Origin: Neckera pumila
Taxonomy: Eukaryota > Streptophyta > Bryopsida > Hypnales > Neckeraceae
Direction: 5' to 3'
NCBI GenBank assembly: GCA_963969595.1
Contig: OZ018410.1
Span: 39,785,413-39,849,412, forward strand
DNA length: 64,000 nucleotides
Each line of letters begins with the position of its first letter. Position 1 is the stretch's first letter. A program made the translations under genes and the position numbers. Positions 37,608-49,745 of this stretch are shown in pieces. The notes under the pieces are model-generated. The model saw only the letters and a list, made by a program, of their open reading frames with translations, was not told where the DNA came from and did not search any database.

Positions 37608-39499
37608 TTATCCAAAAGGCGGCCACATAATCTTCCAATAAAAGGTTGCCCCGCATAAGAATTTCCACCAATAGGTCTTCTTGCTTCATTGTTTCCGCCC
37701 GTTCCCAAATATTCTTAAAGGCGGACACCGATAGATATTGTTATATTTAAGGAAGCTCAGCAATCATAAAAATTACCTACCTATCAAATGTGTAGGCCTG
37801 CTCCAGATTGTGCACAAGAACATAGGATGACAATGCCAATAGATCTTCAATGGCAATCCCGCCCTCTGCAATTTCCAATTGACCCTCTAGCTGCTCCCCC
37901 GTAAGCAATATAGCTTTTTCCTTCCGATTGGTCAACTACTGCATGAGTGATTCACGTTCCTGCTCCAAAACTTGTAAAAGATTGTCTAATTCTTCAATTT
38001 TCTGCCTTTGGACCACTACTTCCAATCACGATTGAACATGTTTGGTGTTAAGATCTCCAAAAGTCTTCTTTTGTGCCACTGCCTCTTTCTTGCCTTTCTT
38101 CATCGGCCATTCAAATCTTCCACCTACTTTTGCAACTCCCTCATACTGATATTCTTCAATTGGGTCACTTGCACCTGTAACAATTGGAAATGACTTTGAA
38201 GGTGCTTGTGCTACTGCTTGAGTGAGGAATAATCCTCAAAGATTGTAGGATGTGCCAATAACAATGCCAATTGGTTTGCATCCTTTGCCAGCTTGTAATA
38301 GAACTCCGGTCCTTGTAATGTTGGTGGCACTGGAGCATTCACCAATTGGTCTTCAGTTTCTTCAATCTTCAACTTCATTGTCTTAGCAATAGGCTCCGAC
38401 ATATCAAAAATCCTTGTGAGGTAGTAACCCCCACAAAATGTCTTCTCTGAATCAATCGAGTTGAGCTTGACTTTCTCCACCGATTGGTGTAGTCTTCTCG
38501 CTAACAACTGTAACCAATTGATAATCACACTGTGCTGAAACAAAGCCACAACTGCAACCACAACCCCTAATTCCACCTGATTGGAATTCACGTCCAAAAA
38601 CAACCAACGCTGCACAAACTCCACCAATGGTCTCCACTTTGGCGTCAATTGGAATTTTGAAACCCTATCCGTGGTCTCTGATTGTTCTCCAATTGATGAC
38701 AACCGTGTTGGTGTTGAAAAATACCCACCAGTTTGATACGTTTATTTGCTCAGATTTGTCCATAACATTCTATGATTGGATAATTTCAAAACTCAAGGCA
38801 CTACCTCAGGCGTCAATTCCAATCATTTTTTCCGCACAAACCCACTCGTGTCGTCAATTGGTACTTATCTATAAACTCTGACACTTCCTGATCTCTCAGT
38901 GCCACCAATTGGACTAAATTGGATGATAGAAAATTCAAGACTCCAGCTTGCTATACATACTTCACCACCTCAAGCTGCTGATAAAACTCTACTTTCTTGT
39001 CCAATGGTGGCCAAGGTACTGATTGGATCACAATTGGGCTCCTTTCAGCTACCATTCCTCCTTCCGCCAACCCCAATGCCCCCTCCTCAACCTTGGGCTT
39101 CTTAATCAATCGGAAAATACTCCGCAATGTTTTGCTCCTACACAGGCGGAAACTCCTTCAAAAACACCAAATCATTGTCCGATCTTTCACCTTCTTCTCC
39201 ATTGTGCCAATTGATTCTCCCCGCACAGCTTGCGCACAAATTTTTGCTTCACTCACCACCAAAAACTTCAACAATTGCTTCTCAATTTGCTCACTCTAAC
39301 TCAATAGTCGGCACTTCTCTCTCGCAAAACCCCAATTAAAAAATAAAATGTGAAATTTTTTGGCGCTGCTGTTACTCTCAATTGAAAATGTGAAAGATGC
39401 GTTATCTTGTCACCCACTGGCTTCTTTACCGACCCACCAATTGGTTTTAGCATTTCTGGCAACTCTTTCACCAATTGGTTTTTTGTCATCATTTCTCCT

Positions 39500-40062
39500 C
39501 ACATCCAATCAGCCATTAATACTTCATCCATTCTTAATTGTAATAATTAGAATAACTTGTTTTTTGAATTTGTCTTTGAGAATTTTTTTTTAAGAATGTT
39601 TGCATTAATTTGTATAGGTATTAAGTTGAATTTTTAATTTATTTTTAATTTATTTTTAAATCAACCAATTGAAAGATACATTCTTCCAATTTCTATACTA
39701 ATATATATTCCACATTATTTCTTTCCAGTTGGTCTCCCATCTAAACTATTACCTCTAATATATATCAATTTAGACCCTTTTTTATAAACACTTCAATTAA
39801 TACTATCACTCTTATTAGTCATTATCATGTTGTCTTTTATCTTATTTGTTAAAATTATTATCACTTTCTATATTAATAATTATCATTTTTCACTTTATAC
39901 TTATCTTATGGCATTTATAATTTTCTTTTCTTTTCCTTATCTACATTAATGATCTTATTTTCTCATGATTTAATCTAATATATCATATTTTCAATTAATT
40001 AATTAATTGAATACTAATATTCTTATTTTTAAGTATTAACTTTATTTAAGTAATATCTCCCG
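39500..40062. other. AT-rich spacer
   Basis: Very AT-rich sequence, including TTAATTAATTAATT runs; no gene or classifiable element is seen. Confidence 0.4.
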
Positions 40063-40802
40063 CTCCACCAACAATCAGAATTACGTTCTCTACTACTATC
40101 TACTTACTTTTCTTTTTGTATATGTTGTACAACTCCAAATGATGTGAAATTTTTCAAGCATGTGACCAACTTGTCTAGGAAAATGAGTCCAAAGAAGCAC
40201 CACCATTTTGGACATTTTTTCATAGAAAAGTGAGCTTGTGAAGTGCAGCTGCCCTGTTTTCTGCAGAGCCAAAAAAATGATTTTAATGAATTTGAATGCT
40301 TATAGCTCGCAATCTGCGTGGTGGAAAATTCTGAAAATTTTACCACATGTTTTCAAGTCAGCATACTACAAGATCCTATGGTTACATGTATTAAAAAAAG
40401 TTCTTTTTTAAGACTTTGGTACTTGTTCTAAAAATGACAATTTTGAGCGTTTTCGATGAAAACATAGGCATGGAACTTTAGGGGTACACCTACCAATATG
40501 CCCGCACTTGTGATCCGTGTCAATGGGTGGGCCGTCCAACACCTTCAAAAGCTATGCCATTACAACCTCTATTGGCATTAGCACCGTTTGGGAAGTGAGG
40601 GATTGACTTTATTGGTCCAATTGCTCATCCATTGAGACGCAATAGAAAACGTTATATATTGGTTGCAACAAATTATGCCACTAAGTGGGCAAAGGCCGTT
40701 GCCACTAGAAATAATGATACAAAAATGGTGGCTAGGTTTTTATATGAAAACAAAAAGTAAGAAAAACTTCAATATAAAAAATAATTCTGATTGTTGGTGG
40801 AG
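40063..40802. mobile_element. Composite unit bounded by a perfect 21-bp inverted repeat
   Basis: The boundaries 40063-40083 and 40782-40802 are exact reverse complements (CTCCACCAACAATCAGAAT plus two bases). Between them lie a 5'-truncated TTAA-family element (about 40084-40486, homologous to 36199-36599) and an integrase fragment (40491-40752). No target duplication is obvious. This may be a TIR element that carries captured sequence, or an inverted repeat created by rearrangement. Confidence 0.6.
40491..40752 (+). pseudogene. Ty3/gypsy integrase fragment
   Basis: The plus-strand translation shows the second half of the zinc-binding HHCC domain (YARTCDPCQWVGRP) followed by the start of the catalytic core (GIDFIGPIAHP, YILVATNYATKWAKAVAT, with the first catalytic Asp in GIDFIGP). 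A TGA occurs where the family usually has Trp before GIDF. Only about 87 codons remain. Polarity is opposite to the gag at 42.7-44.2 kb, so it was moved or inverted rather than left in place. It is bounded by the 21-bp inverted repeat. Confidence 0.8.
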
Positions 40803-42700
40803 AAGAAGTGAAGAACAGAAAAAGAACAGAAAATAGTCATTTACTAAACATCAAGAACTAGATTGATCAAAATAATAAATTTTGTAGCTAAATGAATGAA
40901 GTTAAATGTGCAACAAGTTATAAACATTTAAAATACTTAGGATTCATGAAAACATTAAACGAATTTGTACTTTTAATTTTTCAAGACAAGAATAAATTAC
41001 AAACTTATTTATACAAACTGTAAGTATTTTAAGTTGTTAGATTCATAAATATGTTGAACTACATTTTTATTTTTTATAAAGGATTGATCAAAAAGTGAAT
41101 TAAAACACACAATAGAATTTATGTGGTAGGAATTTAATAGAACTTTAATATTATGATCAAATTACTAGAATTTGTAGGCTTATATTTATACATGTACTTT
41201 GTGATTAAAGCCCAAATAAATTTACACATTCTACTTTTCAAAATTTGGTAAAATTTGCATGCAAGCAAATATTCATCTAAATTTAAATTTTCATCCATCA
41301 GGTACAGGCGGTGATGTAATAGGTTAGAGCCTTATTAGTGGTGTGTAACATCACGTAACATCATCTTGTAATGTGATGTTACATGAACATCAAATCTCAG
41401 CCCGTCCTTACTTCCCTCTATGCCTGCTTTGTCCTGCTTCGTTCTACTTGATCATAGTTGTGCAAACGGAGGAAAATAAGAATATTGACTATCTATGACC
41501 AAGAACAAAGGCACACATGGTAGAGATCAAGAAAGAACACTTTCTAATGCCTATTGTATAGGTGAAGGAGTTGGTGTCAACACACGCAAGGTCGTAGGAT
41601 TCTCATTCTGTCTACACTTCTTTGTTTTTATTTTGTGCTTGGTGGTTCTTTTGCTCTTGGTGAGCATCCACTAAGCTTAGCGCCACACAGCTATCACACA
41701 CAATGATCATTAATACTTTTATGCAGTCCTTGTTCTTTGTTAGAGGCGATTTTTTTGTTGCATTGAATTTGTCTATATTGCGAAAGTCGTGGAGAACTTG
41801 CGGTGCAAGGAAGATCAAGGTTTCACAAAGAATCAACAAACAAGGGTTGATTTTCCGCCGAAAGTATGTCGTGGTCCAATTTCAACTCTGATTTCTTAAA
41901 ATTCCATGATAGGACTATTAGATTTTATGATTCTGGGCTGCATGTAGCACGACTCAGCTTAGAATTGCGTTTAGAGTCTGCACTGTAAATTATTGGGTTT
42001 GCATTTAGGAGCTCAATCTTGTACTTATTGATGGTTTAGGATTTGTGTTTACACAAGCCATAATGAGAGTGGTGATCTTCTGAATTATGCAAGAAGCTTA
42101 GTCAAGGGATGTGTATCTACGACGTGCAACTCCCGAGTTTGGAGACCTTTGGTAAAAGGTACACTAATCCTCTAAAAAAGAAAGTACCCACCAATGTTGA
42201 AGAACCAAAGATGAGTACCAAAGCTTCACTTGAAAATTGCCTTTTGCAATTGCAACACTTTCAATGCAAAAAAAAGACACACAGGGTTGGAAACCAAGAC
42301 TAGACCTCTAACCTCCAAAAGCTTATTGCTTTGACTCTATTTGAACGGCATTGTGTTGACTGAAACAAACAATGTAGCTTCTGACCTAAATCTGATTTTG
42401 GTATTGCATCATGAGTATATTCTGAGAACAATCATGCAAACTCACATGTTGTCCTTTTTCAAAAGAATTGAACATTTTTTCTAATTGAATGTTGTTGTGC
42501 TTCCTTCTGTCGTCGTGCTAGAATTGATTGTCTATTTCCGGACGCTGTGCCTCCTCATGAGGGAGTAAGAGTCTCATTGGTTTACACAACCTTTTTCTTC
42601 TTTTCATAACCATAAAGGACCTATTCTATTGCCATATCCATGTCTACAAGAAGCATGTGACTACGATGCTGAAGTGTGATGTGGATATATTCATTGCAAA
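40803..42700. other. AT-rich stretch where retroelement pol would be expected
   Basis: No reverse transcriptase, RNase H or integrase motifs are seen on either strand. Around 41400-42300 composition is more balanced, with short open frames I do not recognise. The stretch separates gag from the downstream open region of the LTR element. Confidence 0.4.
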
Positions 42701-42739
42701 CTAGATGTTAAAGGACGACAATTGCAAGCAATCGATTAA

Positions 42740-44198
42740 GATGAGAGCTGGATTTTTAGGACAAGATTCTCTGTTATGCTTTCCACCACAAAACCTACAC
42801 TTAGGAGGTAAGTTAGGTTGGGATGAGCAATCATTTAATATATGACCTTGACCTTTACAAATGGTATACCAAATATTAGCTCTATCGTTGGGAGGTTGTC
42901 CCTTCTTTTTTTGTAGCATTACTTAAATGAACTGCTAAATCCTCAAATTTATGAGTCAAATCCATCAATTTTGCCTCAAGCTTAGATTGCTCTAGTGGTA
43001 ATTGTTGAACCCCAATTGGACCAATCTGTATAGGTTATATAGGTCTTGTATTTATTAATAAGGTTGATGATATTGACACTTATACTATAGAATATGGAAG
43101 CACATATGGAAGAGGTGTATATGAATTTTGATGAGTTTTTACCGGTGCCAATCTCTCATTTCTAGTAGGTCTCATTTGAGGTTGAGATTGGATGGCTACT
43201 CCATAACTATCTTCATCTCCATAATTATCTCTTCCCATAATTTAGTCCTCCAATAAGCATCATCTAACCTTCCCGGCGTTATTTTTTTTACGTAAATTTT
43301 TAATCTATGTGGTACCAATCCTCTAATAAAAAATCTCATTTGCATTTTATCATTATAACCATTGTTGGGCGGAAGTCTTAAAACTAAATCTTCCAAATGG
43401 CCGTAGTAAGAATCAATAGATTCTCCTAAGGTCATTGTAATATCTTGCAATTGTTCACTCAATCTCTCCACATAAGCTATCGATCAAAAATGTGCTAAAA
43501 ATGCATCTTTCAATGGGGTCCAATTGGCAAAATGTCCAGATGCTTGTCGTTGGAACCATTGTTTAGTATGGTCCTATAATGTGACTGGAAAAATGCTAAG
43601 CCAATGGGCCTCGGTTTTAGCATTACTAGTGTTACAAACTGTTAAGAATTTATGAATATGTCTATCAGGATCACTCCCAACTTGTCCATAAAAATGAGGA
43701 ACTTGGACTGAAGAATAAGTTCAATTGGCATCATTTCCAACCCACATAGCAATCGGTAATACATTAACAGCAGCCATTGTTTTTTTCTCTTTGAATTTTG
43801 AACAATCACTATCAAACTACTCAACTTCAATACTTGTCCTAGGAGTAATTGGTTCAGATAAACAATTGGAAGCATGAGTTGAATGAGGAAGCTCAAAATC
43901 TTCTCCACTGCCAATTGTTTCACTATCTGCTTCCAAACTGTTGGGATGAAGTACATCTGAAGTTCCTAAAGGACCAATAGGAAAACAAAAGATTGTCTGG
44001 TTCTTCTACAAGTTCAGCATCTAAATTTGCATTGTAAATTTTCCAATTGGGACTATTAGGTAATGAAATTGACCAATTGGGCTCAAATTGATTGAGACAC
44101 CATCGGTACCGTAACCATCTACGAGCTCTTTCCTCTCTGGTACAAGCCCTTCCTTCCCTTGTATTTATATTAGGCTCAGAAAATCCATTAAAGCTCAT
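42740..44198 (-). pseudogene. Ty3/gypsy gag, with stops and frame breaks
   Basis: Read on the minus strand, the conserved retrotransposon Gag core is visible: KQWFQRQASGHFANWTPLKD near 43560, a following segment with LSEQLQDITMTLGESI and RFFIRGLVP (43196-43471), then a zinc-knuckle region. The second knuckle CRFCGGKHNRESC is near-canonical; the first, CKGQGHILNDC, has Tyr at the expected first Cys. The frame is broken by stops near 43490 and 43578 and others near 43715-43815. The start MSFNGFSEPN lies ~100 bp after the primer-binding site. It packages element RNA in intact relatives; this copy is dead. Confidence 0.8.
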
Positions 44199-44295
44199 GA
44201 GTTTCTTTTATGATAAAATTCATAACCATTCTAATTGGTCAATTAGATCATAGAAATGTTATAACTTCTGATTGAAAATAGAATTATTACCTCCC

Positions 44296-44311
44296 TAGCA
44301 TAGTCGCCAAA
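44296..44311 (-). other. Probable primer-binding site
   Basis: Directly inside the 5' LTR the minus strand reads TTGGCGACTATGCTAGGG, resembling the TGGCG-type tRNA primer sites of Ty3/gypsy elements. The exact tRNA is not assigned. Confidence 0.55.
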
Positions 44312-44312
44312 A

Positions 44313-45779
44313 TGTGAATAGGATTTTTATTTCTTTTCAAAAATAAAATCCTAGGGGTAGAGTTTGAATTCTAGGAGGTAAATTTACTTCTATTGGAATC
44401 TAAAACACCTTAAGGACCCAATTGCAAGATTCTTTAAGTATAATTCTATGCATCTTATCAATAACTACTAGTTTTAGAACTACTTATCAAAAATTCAATT
44501 GGATTAGTCTTTTGCTTCAATTGTATTTTGCTTCACTTGTTTGGTTACTTCAAACTCTCTTTGAATTCAATGCTTTTTTTTTCAACTTCCAAACATTAAT
44601 TCCCAGTATAATCTTTTCCAATTGGTTTTGTCTCAGCCTATTTTTCATTGCTCCAACTTTTATCTCGATCAATTTATGCTTCATGATTAACTCAATTGTA
44701 AACTTATTCTTTCAATATAATTTCTATTGCTTCATCAATATTCTCTCAAAATGTAATTCCCCATTGTTTTATGTCAATAGTGAACAGTCTCAATTGGTAT
44801 AAATTCTCAATAATTCCATTCACTCACTAAACAATGATTTCACTCCAATTGGTTTACTCTGAATTTTCTAATTCAATGTCACACTCATTTCCTCACAGTC
44901 ACTCAACATCCAATTGGATACAGTTTGTTTTTTATATTATGAAATCTCCCATTGGTTTCATTCTTATAACTTTTTATTAATTTCTCACATCTCAAATCCA
45001 ATTGTTGTCCATCTCAACAATTTCTCTCACAACCATACATATATTTTAATTCTTCCAATTGATTCTTTTTCAAACACAAATCACTCATTTATCCCCTAAT
45101 CAGTCACTCAATTATAAATCCAATTTTCAATATAATCTCACAAATTCAATTCAATCAGAAATTCTACATACACAGCACACAAGCTTCATTTCAATTAATT
45201 TCATATTCAGACTCCAATTGATTTTACTCACACACAATCTCAATTCACAATTAGCCCTTGCATCATCACACATAGAGAACTGATTCTCATACATACAAGT
45301 TACTCCACACAAATCACACACAATTGGCAAACAATTCTCATATTATCATATTACAACCAGATTACAATAAGTTCCCAATTGCTTTACTTTCGGTGATGGG
45401 AAGGAGCTTTTGCTACACTGGAAGGAAAGATTGAAAATAACAATCGAGATTCATAGCTAAATACCTTAAACTAACAACCAGAGCTACCAATTGGCTGGCC
45501 AACTGAAATCTAATCCCTAATTGATAACTACTGATAGTAAGCCTTTAAACTACACTTTTAATTGGTTAAATCTACAAATAGACATACAAAATCATCAATT
45601 GGGCAAAATTAAAAACTCTAGATAGGCTCCACCTCAAATGTTTGCGTCCCCACAAACACTATTTCCTCTCTTTTTTGCAATTAGCTTGGTCATTGCTTGC
45701 TGCCCCAGTCTTGCACCTTTTGAAGAAACCCCATAGAGAATAAGAATAAGCTCACACCTTGGTCCCCATTGTAACGGCA
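44313..45779 (-). mobile_element. 5' LTR of the Ty3/gypsy element
   Basis: This ~1.47-kb LTR begins TGCCGTTACAATGGGGACC at 45779 on the minus strand and ends in CA next to the primer site. Its outer part matches 33783-34718. It is unusually rich in CAATTGG, as is the internal region. The flanking target duplication cannot be tested because the partner LTR is truncated. Confidence 0.72.
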
Positions 45780-46709
45780 TTGTATTTGTAAGGTCTCAAC
45801 CAAAGCCTAAAATCGAGCAGGATGGTAACGCCTAGACACGTTTATATAAGCATCTGGTAAGTCTGGACATCCTTATCCACATCTTCCCTAAATAAAGAGA
45901 GGCGCTTCATCTCCTCTACATGCTACAATGGAATCTCAACTCCCAAGCGCGAGCACCATTGCAAACACCTGATCATCTAGATGCAAGTATTGTAACTAGC
46001 ATGGTCCCTTGGACTCAATGGAGATATATAGGCCAAAGATCTACAACTCAGATTAAATTTCAGCAAGAGGAAAGTGCCAAGAATGACACAACCCACCCAT
46101 CTACAGAGGCTATAAAAACAATTTTGCTATGTTGCCTTATTTGGTAAAGAAATAGACAGGACCTCATTCACTAGTTGATGTCTTTGATCAACATTGTCTT
46201 AAGTGCAATATAGGGCTTTGTATTTGGTATGATATTCCAATGATTTAGTTGGAGGTGGATGTCAACATAATCAACTCCTCTGGGTCCATGCTGAGTTTCA
46301 AAAGGAGGAAGCTCAACTTGCAGAACTTGTAGAAGCCATTGTTAATTTGCAGAGTAAGTAAACCATGACTTGCAACAAAGTAAAATCCTTGTGAGAACTT
46401 GTACTCCAAAGTGTGTGAGTTGGCAACCAACATCCTTATCATTATTCTAAGCCAAGGTCTTCAAAGTTTGCAAGCTCAAAAAACATTGATTCAAATTATG
46501 GTTGTTAGATCTATTGGATTAAGATCACCAGATGGGTGGACAAACCCAATGGTCCAAACCTCACTAATTTTTAAGGGCTAGAAATTTTTCCAAGTAAAAA
46601 AAGAACTATTGTGATTTATTTTTTCTACGTGACATGGCAAGGGGTCTAAAGACGTGGCATTCCATGCCAGAATTGAGGCGCAAACAGTAAGGACGAGGAC
46701 GTATAGTGT
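45780..46709. other. Unassigned spacer
   Basis: Short open frames on both strands (45920-46147 plus, 46245-46442 minus) without recognisable domains. This may be further degraded retroelement sequence. Confidence 0.3.
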
Positions 46710-46712
46710 AGA

Positions 46713-48006
46713 CACTATAAGAAAACCATGTTTTTGGTGATGTTTTACCTCTAACGCGCAATGTCTCATAAAACATGAAGATTTCAAAGGACATTTGACC
46801 CGACAAGGTAGATTTTGGTAGACGTTGCAGAGAACATTGGCTTTTTACTATAAATCTAAGTTGATGTTATCATTGATGCTGACCTTGTATTTGACATGAT
46901 TGAAATTATGCTGATGTTGTTTGAGACGTCCAAAAAAACATAGACTGCCAAGTCAGCAAATAGGTCCATTTTGTCTATGGATAAATTAGTAAAAACTACT
47001 ACGGGCAATGATAAAATGTTGACAATATTAAAAAATTTAGGGAAAGGGCAGCCACATGGCATATTTTACAAAAAAAGGATAATGGATGGATGTGCACCAT
47101 GGATGAAAAGAGATGGTCTTTATATTGTGGGGTGGTAGGAAGTGAAACAATCCATGTGGGATATGTAAAGCAAGAGTTGTGTTCAATGTAAAATGTCTGA
47201 AATAACATGCTCCAGATGTCTGAAAGAACATCTACATGTCTGAAACAACGTCTAGACGTCTAAAACAATGTCAAAACTTACAATGGTTAAGTTCCCATAT
47301 TTTAGTTCTCCCATATCTTTTGTCTCACCATGGACGGACAATGAAAATAAATAGGACCTCTTAATCCTTCATTTTCACTAACTTTTAATGAATGAATTCC
47401 TTCATTTTGCCATCAAAAATTCTCTTGATGGTAGATGGTAAGTTTTATTTAATTCTTATTGAATTCTTGTCACTTTGATTGTTTATTTATTTTTTAATTT
47501 TTTAATTTTTTCAAATAATTTTTTTCTACTGACCTTGTCCTATGGGTACAGTATGCAGCAATTGATGTCTCAAAAAACGTCTAAGTAGATGTCTAAATTG
47601 ACATTTAAGAAAATAACATTAAAATTTTTTAAACAACATAAAAGTATGCTGACAAGGCATGCCACGTCAGATATTGGCAGATCTATGTTACTTTTCCTTT
47701 GGTCCACGTCAGCAACAAACCGGATGAATTTTTTTTCCTATGTGGCATTGCTCGCCTTAGTGGCATTTACGTGGAGCTGAGTTGTCTGCCAAATGGCACA
47801 CTTTTGGGACCTTGAAAAAGCATGTCATGTGTGATGTCAAAAAAAAAAGGCCAAATTGGGCATGCTTTTTGATAACAATAGGTGTTTTTTGCTTGTTTTC
47901 CGTGACGCGATTTTAGGTGACATCTACGTTGACTTTCAGACATGTTTTTCCGAACATCAGACAACGTTTTTTCAAACATCATAAAAAAGGCCAGTTTCTT
48001 ATAGTG
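46713..48006. mobile_element. CACTA-type (En/Spm) non-autonomous element
   Basis: A 1294-bp element begins CACTATAAGAAAAC and ends GTTTCTTATAGTG, flanked by AGA on both sides (46710-46712 and 48007-48009), the 3-bp duplication expected of CACTA elements. Repeated ACGTCT/AGACGT-like motifs occur internally (for example 47215-47275, 47570-47600, 47930-47980), like the subterminal repeats of this superfamily. No transposase is recognised. Confidence 0.75.
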
Positions 48007-48053
48007 AGACAAAATGTCATTGTCAAAGTGCAATGAAAATGGGTGGAAACGTA

Positions 48054-48440
48054 GGATGTCTAGGCACGGCCGTATAGGTGCATGCAAAAACGATGATGTA
48101 TGGGTGTGGATGCACAAAGGCAACAACATTTGATGTTGGACGTGGACACATAGTTGCAAGTGGAAACATTGCTGTCTAGATATGGACGCAAACTCACAAA
48201 AAACAAAGAATGTCTAGGTGTAGATTATGGGTGCAAGCAGAAGCGTTGATGTGTGGATGCAAACGTATAGGTGTGGGCAAAAACATTGTTGTTTGGGCGC
48301 GAACGTAGAAGGGCACCAATGCGAGATGTCTGGTCGCTTACATATAGGTGTGAGCGAAAACTTAGGTGGTTTAGACGTGGATGCAGACAAGCAAACAGGC
48401 AGCGATGTATATCGATTGGGGTGCAGACGCTATGGCTATA
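48054..48440 (+). repeat. Degenerate ~39-bp minisatellite, about ten units
   Basis: Successive units of 38-40 bp share landmarks such as TGTCTAGGTGTGGATGCA, CGTATAGGTG and GCAAAAACATTGTTGT. A 39-bp period is 13 codons, which keeps a plus-strand frame open over part of it (48227-48565). The repeat, not protein coding, probably explains that frame. Confidence 0.65.
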
Positions 48441-48599
48441 TGGTTTACAGGTTCAAATGGCATCATGTTTTAAAGGTTCAAGGTTTCTTTATTGTAAAGA
48501 ATTACAACAGATTATTTGATTATAAATTGTATGCGACATTGTCAAATATCCTTTTAGAAATATAAAGCATATGGTATTGACTAAGGTTAATCAATGTGT

Positions 48600-49466
48600 C
48601 CAACATGCATAACAAATTATATGCACTCATTTTTATGATAACCAGAAATACTTATAGATTTTATACATTGCATAGTAAAATAACAATACAATCAAAATAT
48701 TCTTCCATAACATGCAAACTTCTAAATTGGTTATCTAAAGAACTCCTATTCTTCTCCCTTGATCCTTCTTTCACGTTCTATAATTGTTCTCAAGACCTGG
48801 TGTTGGTGTCCTTGCATTATTCAAACAACTTTATCTAAAGAGTTCTTAGGTGGAGGGACCCGTATAATGAACATCTCAAATGTACACATCATCATCTGTT
48901 GGTGCCTCATTGCAACTGCGGTCATCCTCATGGTTTTAACACCCATATAGTTCTTCCTCATTGCCATACTATGATGTCTCATAGCCCTCAACTTCTAAGT
49001 TCTCATTTTGAAGCTTGGTGAATCCTCTTCCACCACTCCTCTATCAATCCTCACTATCTTCTTGTGCTAATTTGCAGATGGATCCTCTTCATTAAAATTT
49101 ATTGACAGGCCCTTTTGACCTCTACAAACAACAAACATTGGGGTTGACAAGGTAGAGCTTGAAGTATATCTAGAAATGTTGCTATCACCTCATCGGTATG
49201 CCGTTAAGCTATCAACTGAAGACTATACTTATAGTGATTAAAGTCAACAAGTTCTACTTGTTGTTGGCACCACATCTTGACAAGTCACCCACGTCAAAAA
49301 AAGAACAAACTATCCATGTATTTGCTTAAGGTAGAATATGTTTGTGAACAAACCCAAATTCTTGAAATCATTCTAACTAAGAGTCTTACAGTGACATTTG
49401 CAAGAGACTTCACCCCACCACTTTCATTACCCACATTAAGTAAGTGAATTTTTTGTTGTAATAGAT
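48600..49466. other. Intergenic, no gene seen
   Basis: No recognisable coding sequence or element between the minisatellite and the next MITE. Confidence 0.4.
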
Positions 49467-49745
49467 CATTAGAAGAGATTGGAGGGCATTGGAGGGCCAT
49501 TTCAGGCCCGTTCCCCTATCTGGCCAGATCTGTGAACAGCCGGTACGGGCTGTCAGAATTTTTTTTTTTCAAAAAAAAAGAAAAATTCTCTCCCAAATAT
49601 CATTTCAGGCAAAAATTGTTTTTTTTAAAAAAAAAGTGACGTGGCACTGTCTCGACTACATCAACCAGCAGCTTTCCTACGTTCCCGCAATCTAGGAACG
49701 CAAGATAACTCGCAGGCTCTTGGAGGCCTCAAATCTCTTCTAATG
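49467..49745. mobile_element. CATTAGAG-type MITE, copy 3
   Basis: A 279-bp element with ends CATTAGAAGAGATTGGAGG and CCTCAAATCTCTTCTAATG. The interior motifs GTGACGTGGCACTGTCTCGA and CTAGGAACG are shared with copies at 34260-34538 and (inverted) 30448-30716. Confidence 0.75.

Larger units (their letters stand above)
34732..39500 (-). mobile_element. Internal open region of LTR element between lost pol and 3' LTR
   Basis: Minus-strand open stretches occur at 35014-35493 and 38211-38702, with shorter pieces between, interrupted by two DNA elements (35696-36599 and 36851-37607). When the insertions are removed, the flanking sequence has the same CAATTGG-rich texture as the LTR and gag. The translations are rich in Trp, Leu and Ile but I do not recognise a domain. 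Their position before the 3' LTR matches the extra ORF known in some Ty3/gypsy lineages (Tat/Athila-type). That assignment is an inference. Confidence 0.45.
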
